NCBI GenBank assembly: GCA_020796225.1
Contig: CM036759.1
Coordinates: 20,781,813-20,845,812 of the forward strand
Direction: 5' to 3'
Length of the DNA: 64,000 nt
Origin: Arion vulgaris
Lineage: Eukaryota > Mollusca > Gastropoda > Stylommatophora > Arionidae
Shown: positions 1 to 10,930 of the stretch, piece after piece
Numbering within the stretch: the stretch's first letter is position 1
Layout of the letters: each line of letters opens with the position of its first letter
Translations under genes and position numbers: made by a program
The notes under the pieces: generated by a model
Database searches by the model: none
What the model saw: only the letters and a program-made list of their open reading frames with translations
Told to the model about the DNA's origin: nothing

Positions 1-470
1 GAGGAAGGAGGATCTTCCTGACGTCATCTAGTGCTTGACATCTGAAGAGGTGGTGGTGAACGGTTTCGTGATGTTTCGTGAAGCTCGCACTCTGGAGTGT
101 GTTGTTGAATTATATTCATGTGATTATTATGTGTTATGTGTTGCGTTTGAAGTCTAAAAATGGTGCTTTGATATCTTCTTATAAGGTGGTTGATGTTGTC
201 ATTAAGGTTATGACTGGCCATATGTCTGTAAACCTCTCTTCCCGTGTCTCCCATGACCCATCTGTTCAGTCACATTTCTTTATTTGTTGTCGCTAGATTT
301 GCTCTGCTGTATGGAGATTTATTGCCGTGATTGGTTGTTCTTGTGTTGACCCTTTCTTGGCTAGCCTATCTGCTTTGTCCTTTGCTGGTGTATTTGAATG
401 TCCAGTGATCCACAGCATAGTTATTTTTATGTCATAAGTGCGCACATGGTACGCGGCTGGACTACAGGTT
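1..470 (-). mobile_element. LINE-A, 3' part (C-terminal region of ORF2)
   Basis: The minus strand encodes a C-terminal tail (RLQTQHITHNNHMN, then PECEL) that recurs at 11650-11856 and 30744-30974. In the 30.5-31.4 kb copy this tail follows an RNase H domain, which places it at the end of an I/Jockey-like LINE ORF2. The nucleotide match to those copies starts at base 1, so the element probably continues off the window. Several frame breaks are present; this is a dead copy. Confidence 0.75.
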
Positions 471-670
471 CCCTGATCCTTTTCTTGGGGATTTAAATTA
501 CAAATACATCTGTAGTCAAAGTAAGCGTCGCCTGAATGGCGAGGAACATTAGTGATACCGAAAGCAAGTCATCTCTCAAAAATTAACCAGAGGGCCTATA
601 TTAGGCGTCATGACTACTCCTCAATTCACAGCAGGCGAACGAAAAAAAATAGTATTAAATACGATCTTAC

Positions 671-873
671 CTTTCAAATAGAGAATAGGCAAACACTTTT
701 AATGTTTTGTCACCTGTCAGCAGTTTCCATTTCCTTTTTATCAACTGAAGCTCAAAGGAGGTGATCTCGTATTCAAGGTCTGGAGGAATAGTTCTCAAAT
801 CCCAGTTGGCATAATTATCCCATGAGTAGTTAAAGTCGTCCTCTTTGTTTCTATGGTAACATGCACTTCCCAT
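671..873 (-). CDS. Putative first coding exon of a membrane-anchored globin (globin X-like)
   Basis: The exon begins ATG GGA (MGSACYH), encodes 67 residues plus two bases, and ends at AG|GTAAGA, a strong splice donor in phase 2. The last 30 residues look like globin helices A and B: an L-I-x-x-x-W core (LQLIKRKWKLL) followed by FAYSLFER. The split Arg codon is where the conserved globin B12.2 intron falls. An N-terminal Met-Gly with a Cys at residue 5 would fit myristoylation and palmitoylation, as described for globin X. The exon at 24049-24266 is clearly related: same start, same W-D-(L/I) motif, same end and phase. Later exons with the haem-binding histidines would lie beyond base 1 and are not seen. 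Globin assignment is inference from a short segment; an unrelated short exon remains possible. Confidence 0.5.
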
Positions 874-989
874 TTGTAGATTCGTATTTGATCAATTAAA
901 AAAAAACCTTGTCTTTCTTGTGAAGTAAAAAAGAAAAAATAGCTATTAGTTTAAGTGAATTTGATCATTCTCGTATGGTCCTTATTATA

Positions 990-1395
990 AAGTTTATAAT
1001 TTAACTAGTTGTTAATGAAACTAAAGACGTTCATAAATGGATGTTTATGTCGAATAGAGGGACTGAGATGGTATGATAAGATTTCAAACGAGGAACTCAG
1101 GGAGAGCACTAAGCAGATACCAGTGGAGAAAGAGCTAAGAAAGAGACGATGGCGATGGAAAGGACACACATTGAGAAGACTGACTGGAAGCATAGTCAGA
1201 CAGGCACTGTTTTAGAACCCGCAGAGAAAGAGTAGGGGAAGGCCTAGACATACCTGGAGATGATAGCTAGAGACTGATATAAAAAGTATAGGTAAAACAT
1301 GGAAAGAATTGGAAGGCATGGCAAGAGGTGGAGGACGTTTGTTGAAGACATGTGCTCCTTTGTGAGTTGAAAGGTGAAGAAGAATAATAACAAGT
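990..1395 (+). mobile_element. LINE-H, 3' end (thumb and tail of reverse transcriptase ORF)
   Basis: The plus strand reads FINGCLCRIEGLRWYDKISN, then RRWRWKGHTLRR, and, after a stop, GRPRHTWR. These are the signature blocks at the C-terminus of a widespread endonuclease/reverse-transcriptase LINE group. A second copy lies at 10385-10930 on the minus strand. It is broken by stops and frame changes and truncated at its 5' end. Confidence 0.75.
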
Positions 1396-1913
1396 TATTA
1401 ACGAGTACTTCATCGTATTCCAGAAGATTGCAGACTTGACAGTAAATTGTAAACTTCTATTGCTTCTTCTTCGTTATTCTTTCCCACAATGAGTCTATAT
1501 TAGTAGGTCAAGAGCTTTGATATAACTTATGGTGCTGTCCAGGTCATCTCCTGTGATATCACAATAACGATATATCAGCCGACAACATTACTCAGACATC
1601 CGAATATCAACATATGTGCTCAAAGAAACTGCGTATTTCTATCAACTCTGTGCTCCCATCGTAAAACATGGACACTATCTAAGAAGCAAAAGAATAACAT
1701 AAATAAGTGAACTAAAGGAAAGCAGAAATCACATCGCATTATACAACGGCGAAACACATAACAACTAAATAATGTAGTTTTACAAAGTAAACAAAAGAAG
1801 ATTAAAAAATAATTTTATGTTTTTTGTACTTTGTAAATCTACTTTACTTAGTTTTTGTTTTTTTGTTTCGTCTTTGGTTTATCGTTTTACTACAGTCTTC
1901 AATTGTATTGATA
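1396..1913. other. Intergenic, no gene seen
   Basis: AT-rich sequence with homopolymer runs around 1800-1880. I see no coding signal and no repeat shared with the rest of the window. Confidence 0.5.
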
Positions 1914-1915
1914 TA

Positions 1916-2595
1916 GTTCGTTCCAAAATTCGTGAACATCTTTTACCGACCGATATAAAATCATCCCCTTTGACATAAATTCTTGATTTTTACATTTTTA
2001 CATAGGTAACAGTGACGACCTTCCAAAAGTATTTTTGCCCACCCAAACCTTTAGTTCTGTAAGATTTTTATTATATGTTATTACTATAATTACAGCGATG
2101 TTGATTTGGTATACTTATAGAAATTATACAGTACAATTGTCAAGTTTGTATATAACAAAGCATTTCCGTGTTCCACATGCAATTCAGTGCAAGTCAAAAT
2201 CGGGAATCCCGTGCAATTCACAATGTTCCCTAACGATTTTCATTGGCGTATGTACACAACATTTATTTTCATTTATAGAAGTGGAAGGTATCATTTGTTC
2301 ACTATGTCACCTTTCTTTTTATAATATGTAATAAGGATACGCCTTTGCAATCATTCGCCACCATTTTGTGTATTACTGTAAATTCTAAACTTTGATGATC
2401 ATTTTGTTGTGCTTATGCAAAATTATGTAACAAAAAAAAACGTTTTTTCCATCAACCAAGCTAACTACCAATTAGTTAAACATATATTCGTAAGGTCGTT
2501 AGATATATAAGACTGCTTGCAAATAATTACTGTTATGCATCAGGTAGATTTCGTACAAATTAAACCTTAGTGTGTTCACGAATTTTGGAACGAAC
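1916..2595. mobile_element. Tc1/mariner-like non-autonomous element (MITE)
   Basis: A perfect 23-bp terminal inverted repeat (starting GTTCGTTCCAAAATT) occupies 1916-1938 and 2573-2595. Each end is flanked by TA (1914-1915 and 2596-2597), the target duplication of the Tc1/mariner superfamily. The 680-bp body holds only a hydrophobic open frame (2035-2331) that does not resemble a transposase, so the copy depends on an enzyme encoded elsewhere. Confidence 0.85.
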
Positions 2596-2844
2596 TAAAT
2601 AATATCTCATATTATTATCCAAATATATTAAAAAACACAAATTTTAAATGTTTAAAAATAGCACCTAATCCCGCTGACACCTTCCCTTGCAATCAATGAT
2701 GACTTTAACAGAATTAGATTTGTTCTGAAACTTTCAACATACTTTAGTACTAGTTTAATTTAGTTGTATACGCGTGAACATAAGAATTAATATCGACAAT
2801 CATCGTTTTTGACAAATTATCGAAATTATGTTTCCGGAGTAGCT

Positions 2845-3325
2845 TGTAATGCGTTCAATACCGATGTGTACAGTGCGACACAAATATTGCAACGTTAAAA
2901 ATACACTGAGCCAAACATGGACAATGAGCAAAGCGCAGTCACAAGAAATAACTACTTGTGAAATGCGTTGCCTGCGCAAAGTTACCAACAACACCAGAAA
3001 AGACAGTCACCAACATCAGCATAAGAAAGAAAGTTGGCACAGAACCTTGCTTGAATTACATTGAGAAACAAAGAATGAAGTGGTTTGGCCACTTAATAAG
3101 AATGCATCCAAACTCCACAGTATACAGAGTCTTCTACAACAGAACATCGGGAAGGAAGGCGAGAGGAAGACCACGGAAAAGATGGTTGGATGGCGTAGCA
3201 GAATCCTGTGAAAGAGCAAAATAACAATCACACAAGCCACCAGAGCAGCGCAAGACAAAAACAGAAAACCACGACACTGGGCAACAACCCGGTAGCAGTG
3301 TGACGACAAAAGAAGAAGAAGAAAG
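2845..3325 (+). mobile_element. LINE-B, 3' end with GAA tail
   Basis: Translated blocks EMRCLRKVTNNTRKD, MKWFGHLIRMHPN and GRPRKRWLDGV are typical of the C-terminal region of RTE-like LINE reverse transcriptases. They are in shifted frames, so the copy is dead. The element ends in a (GAA)n tail at about 3309-3325. The same 3' end recurs inverted at 11363-11530 and 22432-22765. Confidence 0.8.
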
Positions 3326-3384
3326 ATACACTATGAAATACAAACTGCGTGATTGTCAAGCTATTGAACATAGGGAAGACTGAA

Positions 3385-3665
3385 CCAGTTATCAGTTATA
3401 TGAGGACTATCATCATATCACTCCAGATACGTCCATAGGTGCTCCGATCTCCGCCTCAATAAATCCAGCAGCTTCCAGCGACCCAACATGCCAGTTCGAT
3501 GTTGATTAATCAGTCTCTTTGCATATTTATAATGTCGTTCTTTTCGGGCTGCACCAATATCGACACCCATCTCTCTGAGTCTGGCAAAGAGTGGTATCCA
3601 CTGCCCTGAAACTCCTCTGTTCTTTAACTGAATAGAACGGTCATGATATCTTTCTTGCGAAAGGA
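3385..3665 (-). mobile_element. LINE-J, 3' end
   Basis: The minus strand encodes ARKERHYKYAKRLINQHRTG and ends with RRRSEHLWTYLE, the C-terminus shared by all LINE-J copies here. The family's 3' terminal motif (plus-strand AGTTATATGAGGACTATC) starts near 3390. The copy is 5' truncated, and LINE-C follows at 3700. Confidence 0.75.
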
Positions 3666-3699
3666 AAAATATGACGGTACATGAAAACATGACGCAAGA

Positions 3700-4145
3700 A
3701 TGTCAGACTGTAAACCGTTATACCCTTGGCAACATATGGTTGTGAGACATGGAACATTGACAAAGCGGCAGAGAAGATCATTAATGCCTTCGAATGTAAA
3801 TATACAGAAGAGTACTTAGAATATCATGGACAGAGAAAAGAATAAACGCTTCTGTTTTGCAACAGTTTGATATTAAAGAGAGTTGGCTATTACAAAGCAT
3901 AAAAATAAGGAAATTAAATATTCGGACACATTAAACGACATGAGTGCCTGGAGAAACTAATTTTGGACGGAATCGTGCCAGGAAGAATAACGAGAGTAAG
4001 AACTAGAAGACGATGGGTGCAGGATGTCATTCACGATCTGAGAATGACTGCTACCTACGCAAGAGACATTTTCACAGAACAGAGAGTTTTTCAGGAATGC
4101 TGTCATGGGAGTAAAGTTCCGGAAGGGACAAGCTACTAGATGATG
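3700..4145 (+). mobile_element. LINE-C, 3' end
   Basis: Degraded reverse-transcriptase C-terminus on the plus strand. The pieces read as a CETW-like block near 3745, FGHIKRHECLEKLILDG near 3925 and RRRWVQDVIHDLRMTA near 4010. The last part matches the ends of the LINE-C copies at 10.2, 16, 29 and 53 kb. There are many stops. Confidence 0.65.
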
Positions 4146-4169
4146 AAACCGTTATAACCACCATCCTAT

Positions 4170-6255
4170 AATCAGGTTCATTTTAAGTTGGAATATCTAC
4201 ATTGCACTCCAGACATGATCATATGTGTTCCGATCTCATTAGTAATATCACCAACAGGTGTCCAGCAACTAGCCATACCAGTTCGATGTTGTTTGATGAG
4301 CCTACCTGTACGCCTGTTGTGCTGCTCATTTTTTCCACTCAGTTATCAGTTATATGAGGACTATCATCATATCACTCCGGACATGTCCATAGGTGCTCCG
4401 ATCTCCAGCTCAGCAAATCCAGCAGCGTCCAGCGACCCAACACGCCAGTTCGATGTTGATTAATCAATCTCTGCATATTTAGTATGTCGTTCTTTTCGGG
4501 ATGCACCAATATTGACATCCATCTCTATCAATCTGATCAGCGAGTGGGATTCACAGTCCTGAAACTCCTCTGTTCGGAAAGACTCTCTCAATGCGTGAAG
4601 AATGTCATTTCGATCCATGGCAGCTCCCTCTGATATTGTAGCCAAACCAGCCAATCTATCAGCTCTTCATTATCCCGAACTTATGTCTACCCATGGATAA
4701 AAATGAAGGTGATTTCGCTGATCATTGTCTGTACCAATACCCCCACCCAGTGGCGTCTCACCATTCCCGATTCCACTTTACGAATCATGCTCATGGAGTC
4801 ACTGAGTATGAAAACACGAGAGTAGTTGTGAGATGTCAACCATTTCACCACCTCCGTAACCGCCCGAACCTGCATTGTTAAACTACTTGTGGTTGTTGCA
4901 TAGGCCCCACTGGTCTCTCTTATTATTTTTCCTCCTGAGCGCTCTGAAAAGCCACGCACGGCGTTGTTGGCGAATAACTGAACCATCGATGTAAATAACC
5001 ACATCTGTATCATTGATGATGTCATTCAAGAGGGCCTCCACCTTCACGTAAATCAGTGATAAATTATTTTGTTCGCAGTTTTTCTTAATAGATGTAATAA
5101 CTGTGAAAGCAGTCTGAAATTGAGTGGGCACAGCAATCCATTCCTCTCCTGTTTCAATTTCGGAAAGCACATATTTTCCTAAGAGTATCTTCCGCCTGAC
5201 TCAGCTATGATCTGCCTCTCTTGAGTCTACATCCTTTCTCCTTAATGAGTTCTTCATGGAGAGGATGTTCTTTGTTTGCGTTGATTTTTAGATATGATCG
5301 AACCCTTCAAGTTTCAATTCTGTTAGCAATAGTGGAGAGGTTGAGAAGAAATCTCATTGACACCCTAGTGTATCTTTGGTGCATTCCAGAATGATGCGCA
5401 TAGCCTCATTCTGAATTCTTTCCAGTCTCACTGTTTACGTAGGACTAATTGTTAGGCGAGCGCATGCATATTCTATACATGACAGAACAATACCTTGGTA
5501 CAGGAGCACAAGAAGGCGTTGCTCAATGTTAGCAGCCATGTGTGTAATGGTACCATAATTCTCAGTGCGGATAGTACGTTGCGAGCCTTGGCAATAACGT
5601 GGTCGATATGGATTATAGATGCTGTTCGAGTGAGTGTATTTCCATCTAAAGTGACATGTGGTGTTTCAGACTTCACAATGTGATTATTTAGGGAGAACCA
5701 TGATAGCACAGCTTTGGTATAGTTTATCGTTGCACCAGAAACATCGCACCAGGCCATGGTGCGGTTCAGTTCTTACTGTAGTTTATTAGCAATTTCATCC
5801 CTGTCTCTCCCTGTCTGTACGCCATGATGTCGTCTGCAAATGACAGTGTTCGTCCCCTGTCAGATAGTTGCTGCTTCGTAATCATTATAGTGAATACATT
5901 GAATAGTATTGGAGATAGTGGGGACGCCTGTAGTAGGCTCGGTGAAATTTTTGTCGGCACAGTGTACCAATTACCACACCTGAGTCCCACTTTTCTCTCA
6001 AACAGGGCCCTTGCAATTCATCTTATGAGCAATGTTTCGATATTGAGTAGCGTGAGCATTTGTATAAGGTATGTGATTGGAACTTTGTTGTATGCATCCT
6101 CGAGATCTAGTACAACAGTACATGTCTTCAAACCAGACTGGAAACCTTCAAAGACGTCATATGAAAAGATCGATGCATTACACCAAGTTTCTTTATTCTG
6201 CCTATATCCGCCGACCGTGGAAGGAAACGTTCCTCCAAATCCCGATGGCGTCTAT
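4170..6255 (-). mobile_element. LINE-J, long degenerate copy with reverse transcriptase and RNase H
   Basis: Reading 5' to 3' on the minus strand there is an RT palm segment with LSFADDIMAYRQG (about 5780-5990), a region with WFSLNNHIV (about 5620-5700), and an RNase H domain with VIYIDGSVIRQQRRAW (about 4970-5010) and VFILSDSMSMIRKVESG (about 4780-4830). The LINE-J C-terminus and 3' motif close it near 4341. A diverged second 3' end lies at 4170-4340, so two insertions may abut. Frames are broken throughout. LINEs with RNase H after the RT belong to I-like clades; the exact clade is not decided here. Confidence 0.8.
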
Positions 6256-6299
6256 AGATGTTTCCAGCCTTCAGTGTTTACTATCATGTACATATGATC

Positions 6300-6690
6300 T
6301 TTATGCTTGTGCCAGGTCATGCAGGTGTAAAAGGAAATAAACGCGCTGATATGCTTGCAGGTATGGCTGCTGTAAAAAGTGGGCAATCAATGGGCTAGTT
6401 TGATATTCTAAATTCCTTAGGGGAGAGAGGACTTGTAAACGATTCAAGGAACGATGGTGAAACTGCAACCCTAACCATACTGCATGCATACCAAATTAAA
6501 TTAAATGGGGTGTAGCTGGACAAGAGTACTATACTGGAGGTCAAAGAAGAATAGAGGACCAAATAAGTAGTCGCTATAGAATGTAGCTAGTTACCGCACG
6601 ATGAGAGACATACAGAGAAAAAATTGATAACTTATTGACTAATTGGTACGACGTACAGTGATGACGAACTGATGATTAAACTAAAACTGA
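6300..6690 (+). mobile_element. LINE-J2, 3' end
   Basis: The nucleotide sequence parallels 20600-20980, including a GHAG-type RNase H motif (LVPGHAGVKGNKRADML when frames are followed) and an end rich in ACTAAA units. Small insertions break the frame. It faces the LINE-J copies on either side. Confidence 0.7.
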
Positions 6691-6814
6691 CATTTACATC
6701 TGCAGTGTTCACGAACAAAGATTGTTTACCCAATCAGCTCCTTCTTTCGCACATTTCTACATCAAACAAATGCCTTTATATTAACTATTGTGTTACTCAT
6801 TTCCCTATCTTTCT

Positions 6815-7560
6815 CAGTTATCAGTTATATGAGGACTATCATCATAGCACTCCGGACGTGTTCATAGGTGCTCCGATCTCCATTTCAGCAAATCCAGCAG
6901 CGTCCAGCGACCCAACATGCCAGTTCGATGTTGACCAATCAATCTCTTTGCACATCCAGTATGTCGTTCCCTTCGGGCTGCACCAATATTGACACCCATC
7001 TCTTTAAATCTGGTCAGCGAGTGGGACTCAAGCCCTGAAACTCCCTATTCGGAAAGACTCTCTCAACTCGTGAAGAACGTCACTTCGATCCATTGCAGCT
7101 CCCTCTGATATTGTAGCTAAGCCAGCCAATCCATCAGCTCGCCCACCACCCTCAACCCCCGCGTGCCCAGGGACAAAAATAAAGGCGATCTCTCTGATCA
7201 TTGTCTGTACCAGCACCTCCACCCAGCCGCGTCCCACCACACCCGACCCGACTTTACGAATCATGCTCATGGAGTCACTGAGTATGAAAACACGAGAGTA
7301 ATTGTGAGATGCCAACCAGCTCACCGCCTCCGCAACCGCCCGAACCCCCACTGTCAAGCCACCCGTGGCCGTTGCGCAGGCCCCACCGGCCTCTCCTATT
7401 ATTTTTCCTCCTGAGCGTGCTGAAAAAGCCCACGCACAGCACCGTTGGCGAATGACCGAACCATCGGTGCAAATAACCACATCCGTATCACTGATGATGT
7501 CACCCTAGAGAGCCCCTACCTCCACGTTTAGCAGTGATAGATTATTTTGTTGGCAGTTTT
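6815..7560 (-). mobile_element. LINE-J, RNase H copy with clustered A-to-G changes
   Basis: An uninterrupted 150-residue frame (7028-7480) spans the RNase H domain. It keeps CTDGSVIRQR, an E in VRAVAEAVSW, VFILSDSMSM and PGHAGVEGGGRAD, which supply the usual acidic residues and the final D. The 3' end reaches the family motif near 6820. Compared with the copies at 4690-5010 and 24840-25375, this copy is unusually G-rich on its coding strand, with A replaced by G at many sites (see findings). It is 5' truncated near 7560. Confidence 0.8.
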
Positions 7561-7724
7561 TCTCAATAGATGCAACAACTGCCTATCTTTCTATGTACTC
7601 CTAGTCACTTTATTATATTTCTAGTCCTATTCTCTATGAGATATTGGGAATCATATGATTCTTTTACTGTGAGTTAATACTATTACTGTAATATGTTACA
7701 TGTTGAGAGTGTTGAACTAAGCAC

Positions 7725-7835
7725 GACCTTCGTAGCTCCAACAACAATCCAAGGGATCTCGTTAAGAAATGCACATCAGACTTGGTCTGGATTTGAACCC
7801 GCAATCTTTAGACAGACGTCTTAATCACTTCGTCA
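7725..7835 (-). mobile_element. SINE-S fragment
   Basis: The segment matches the tRNA-like head region of SINE-S in reverse orientation: a degraded B box (minus-strand GGGTTCAAATCC) and the block with the motif ACGAAGGTCGTGC. It corresponds to part of the copy at 21044-21262. Confidence 0.6.
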
Positions 7836-7861
7836 TTACATTACGACTTTAGTACATATGA

Positions 7862-7995
7862 AATGAAAATCGTGGCATATCCTAAAGGACGTAGCCATCA
7901 ACCACAGTAAACGAGTCGTTGATTTTCTAGGCACCACTTATACGTTCAGTAGTTTGCCATTGCTTTCTGAACGGGTGGTGTCATCGTCCTTAGTA
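7862..7995 (-). mobile_element. SINE-R, 3' fragment
   Basis: The reverse complement matches the 3' half of the full SINE-R copy at 47615-47869 (blocks TTCAGAAAGCAATGGCAAAC and AAGTGGTGCCTAGAAAATC). A third copy is at 17236-17360. Confidence 0.75.
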
Positions 7996-8378
7996 CATAT
8001 ACAAGTGTAATATAACATTTATACAACATTAACAAAAATAAAACTAGAAAAGTAGTGAATACATTTTCTGACGCCAAAAACATGAAAACAGAAATAATAT
8101 TCGGGAACTTGCATTATAAAAGCCAATGTGACAGCCCTTTCGTCAAGCATCAGATCACGGGATACGCAATAGCCAGAATAAGATCATCATGACCAAGTAA
8201 GTGATACTAATATTTTAAGTAAAACAAATCGAACAATGAATGCTGTCTATGTTCTCTCAAAATAACTAGTAGTGACTACATATTCATGTATTCGCCAAGT
8301 GCCGAGCATACGAAATGTACTGATTAGAAACAAACAACGAATGTATGCAACGTAATGACTGTTAGATTATGATATCTT
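7996..8378. other. Intergenic, no gene seen
   Basis: AT-rich sequence without an identified repeat or coding signal. Confidence 0.5.
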
Positions 8379-8905
8379 CTGCTTCTTCTTCGAACGTCCA
8401 CATCGACCTCTTGTTACCACTCAATTGTGATTTGTATGTCTCTTCTTCTTTGCGTTCGTTCTTCACGACCAATTTTAATCACTCTTTGTGATATGTTTGG
8501 TCTTTGCCAAGAATGTGTATACGTTACACATTGGTTTGGTAGGTCCCTAAACGCAGAGACTTCTACACGTTTAGGACATGTGCATCCGATTTCATCCAAA
8601 CCTCTTTAGTCGCCTCCTACGACATGTATGGCAGGTAACAGTGGTTCCATTCTTTACACCCCAAATTTGGGCCCCGGTCACCACTCGGGCGGTGATTTGT
8701 ATGTGATCTGAGCCTAAGAGCGATTTACATTGTGCCAGTTATGCACCTACAAGTAGGCCAGCTCCTCCGATTTGTGCGAAGCTTTTATTTACTAGGTAGC
8801 TTCCTAGCTCTCTAGCTCAATCGCCTCTTACGACATGCTTTGAAAGGTCGCAGTGTTACTATACTTTGCTCACATTGAGAGCCCCGGCAACACACACGGG
8901 TGAGA
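8379..8905 (-). mobile_element. SINE-E, split by SINE-D
   Basis: The two halves (8379-8439 and 8692-8905) match the complete SINE-E at 40632-40890. They share the GAA tail (TTC on this strand), the block GATCTGAGCCTAAGAGCG and the core with a CGACATG element. A SINE-D sits between them with a 13-bp target duplication. A 6-bp GATATC lies outside both ends of SINE-E as a possible short duplication. Confidence 0.85.
8440..8691 (-). mobile_element. SINE-D, complete copy, nested in SINE-E
   Basis: A 252-bp insertion flanked by the direct repeat GTGATTTGTATGT at 8427-8439 and 8692-8704. The plus strand begins with a (TTC)n tract, so the element lies on the minus strand with a GAA tail. A second SINE-D of the same length is at 29105-29356. 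Confidence 0.9.
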
Positions 8906-9085
8906 GTATGCGAGATATCAAAACTCTCGACAGTAGACAGAGAATCTCTGCAGTAAGTACAGCGGCTACTGTCATTGTTTATTATGATCACTGCCAGGAA
9001 GGAAAACAATAATAGAAAACATTCCAAAAGTTGCATATAAATCCTAACATGGCAAAATAAAAGCATATACGTGCTTTTGACTATA

Positions 9086-9492
9086 CAGCGTGGGGCCAAA
9101 AAATGAGAACATCGCGTAACATACGCGTTATTTAGAAATGTTATTTAATTAAATTATATTGTTTGATGTAATTTTGTTTGACAAGTATTTAGCTAATCAG
9201 AAATCATGTTCAATTTTTCTAAATATCGACGCCACTCGTTTAATCCGAACACGGTCTTCCGCACGTAATTTTTCTCATTCTTGGTAACAAATTTAAACCT
9301 GCAGATGTAAACAATTGGCATATTAAGAATCAAAGTTGTGCCCGGAAATTATCGAAATAAAAGCATCATATAAGCTAAATAGGTCAGTAAGTAAATGAGT
9401 AAACAATTGAAGCTATTATGGATATAGTTAAAACAATTTTGATGTCATTATATTCTTTTACGCGATGTTCTCATTTGTTTTGGCCCACCCTG
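9086..9492. mobile_element. Mariner-like MITE, 407 bp
   Basis: Terminal inverted repeats of 34-35 bp (left end CAGCGTGGGGCCAAAA, right end read inward CAGGGTGGGCCAAAA; both then run into GAGAACATCGCGTAA) with one small indel. The left flank is TA and the right flank TG, fitting a decayed TA target. There is no coding capacity. Confidence 0.8.
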
Positions 9493-10194
9493 TGCATGTT
9501 ACAGAGGAGTCCTCCGTATACCATTGATAGAGAATAGAATAAACAGATATACATCAAAAGGAAATCTTACAAAATACAAACAGAAAAACTGAATTTTTGG
9601 ATGACTTTATCAGGAACAAACATCATTGCACTTGGACGAGAAAATCCAAGTATCTAGGAATCTGAATAAAGAGAATATCAATAAAGGTAAGCAAACAACA
9701 TCAAATAGAACGGAAGCATGGCTCAGAAAATAATTTGAAAATGAATATAATATTTTGTAGGAATTATATTATTATTAATTTGTAAATGAATTTTCGCAGC
9801 AAAGGAAGCTTTCAAATGACTCATCCTATCTCAGATTAAAAGCATGGGTTCTAGGCATAAGAATGTAATACGTAGACCTGCGTGGTTTCATCGTCAACCG
9901 TTCTCCGAAAATACGATCCGAGGAACTGATCGATCTCACCGGGACATCGCAGGATCAGGAATCTCTGGAAAAGGATATCCCAGATGGCTCTCACGATTGG
10001 AAGCAAACCTGTGACGCTTCGAAATGCAGAGATAACGGACTCACGTCTATCTCAACAAGAACCTGAAGAAAACCCTGATTGATGCTACAAATTTTAAGGG
10101 GAATGAGAAAATTTAGATATATTCTGGAAATATAAAAAGCCCCCAAAGGAAGTGTTGGAAGATGAACATTTAATTGAAGGAGTGATCCTTTTTT
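9493..10194. other. Unassigned sequence with possible LINE debris
   Basis: The stretch 9550-9700 reads like a heavily mutated reverse-transcriptase segment (KYLGI-like around 9645). The remainder to 10194 shows neither a repeat match in the window nor a convincing frame. Confidence 0.35.
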
Positions 10195-10370
10195 CAAGGA
10201 GAGGTGGAAGAAAAAGGAATACCACCCAGATGAACGTGATGAGATCAGAATGGGATTGAGTTAATTTGCATAACGGCAGCAGAGGGGGATATCTGGCATA
10301 TGAGGAGAAAAATTCGAAGAACGTTATGATGGCAAAGTTATATTTAGGACAAGCTATTGATGGGTGAATG
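10195..10370 (+). mobile_element. LINE-C, 3' end
   Basis: The terminal block, with a glycine-rich linker, an A-Y-E-x-x-K-F-like segment and GGACAAGCTATTGATG near the end, matches the 3' end of LINE-C at 53040-53125. It is short, 5' truncated and frameshifted. Confidence 0.55.
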
Positions 10371-10384
10371 ATCGTTAACTACAT

Positions 10385-10930
10385 TACTTATTTCTTTTCT
10401 CTTCTTGTAAAGTATTGCACCTCAACAGTTGTTTGCCACTTTTCTCGGTCTCTGGCTGTTTTCATTATAGTCTCCCAGGATAGTCGGGCACTCTTTAGTT
10501 CCTCAAGAAAACTTCGTCTCTAGGTCTGTTTTTTCCTCTTTTCGTTTCCTTGAAAGTTCCACTCAAGTGCTTGTCTAGTGAAACTCGATTGTATCTTCCG
10601 TAGGGTATGCTCGACCCATCGCCATTTTCTCCTCTTAACTTGAGTCATCATGGGTTCCTGCCCGGTTCTTATCCACAGATCTGTGTTTGCAATCGCTGTC
10701 ATACCATCTCAGTCTGAGAATCTGCCGAATACATCCGTTGAGAATGGTCTGAGTCTTATTTGTATTTAACTCGGTGACTCGCCACGCTTCCGAGCCATAC
10801 AGCAACACAGATTTCACATTTGAGGTGAATATTCTGGGCTTTGTTTTCGAGAGATGGTAGTGGATTTCACACTTGTGCAGGATAGAAAGGCTGTTAACTA
10901 TATGTGTAGATATTAAAAATGTACAGAATA
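10385..10930 (-). mobile_element. LINE-H, 3' end
   Basis: Minus-strand frames give VKSVLLYGSEAWRVTELNT, a CIRQILRLRWYD block, then RRKWRWVEHTLRK and RQALEWNFQG. These are consecutive signature blocks of the LINE-H C-terminus and align with the copy at 990-1395. They are split between two frames. Confidence 0.8.
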
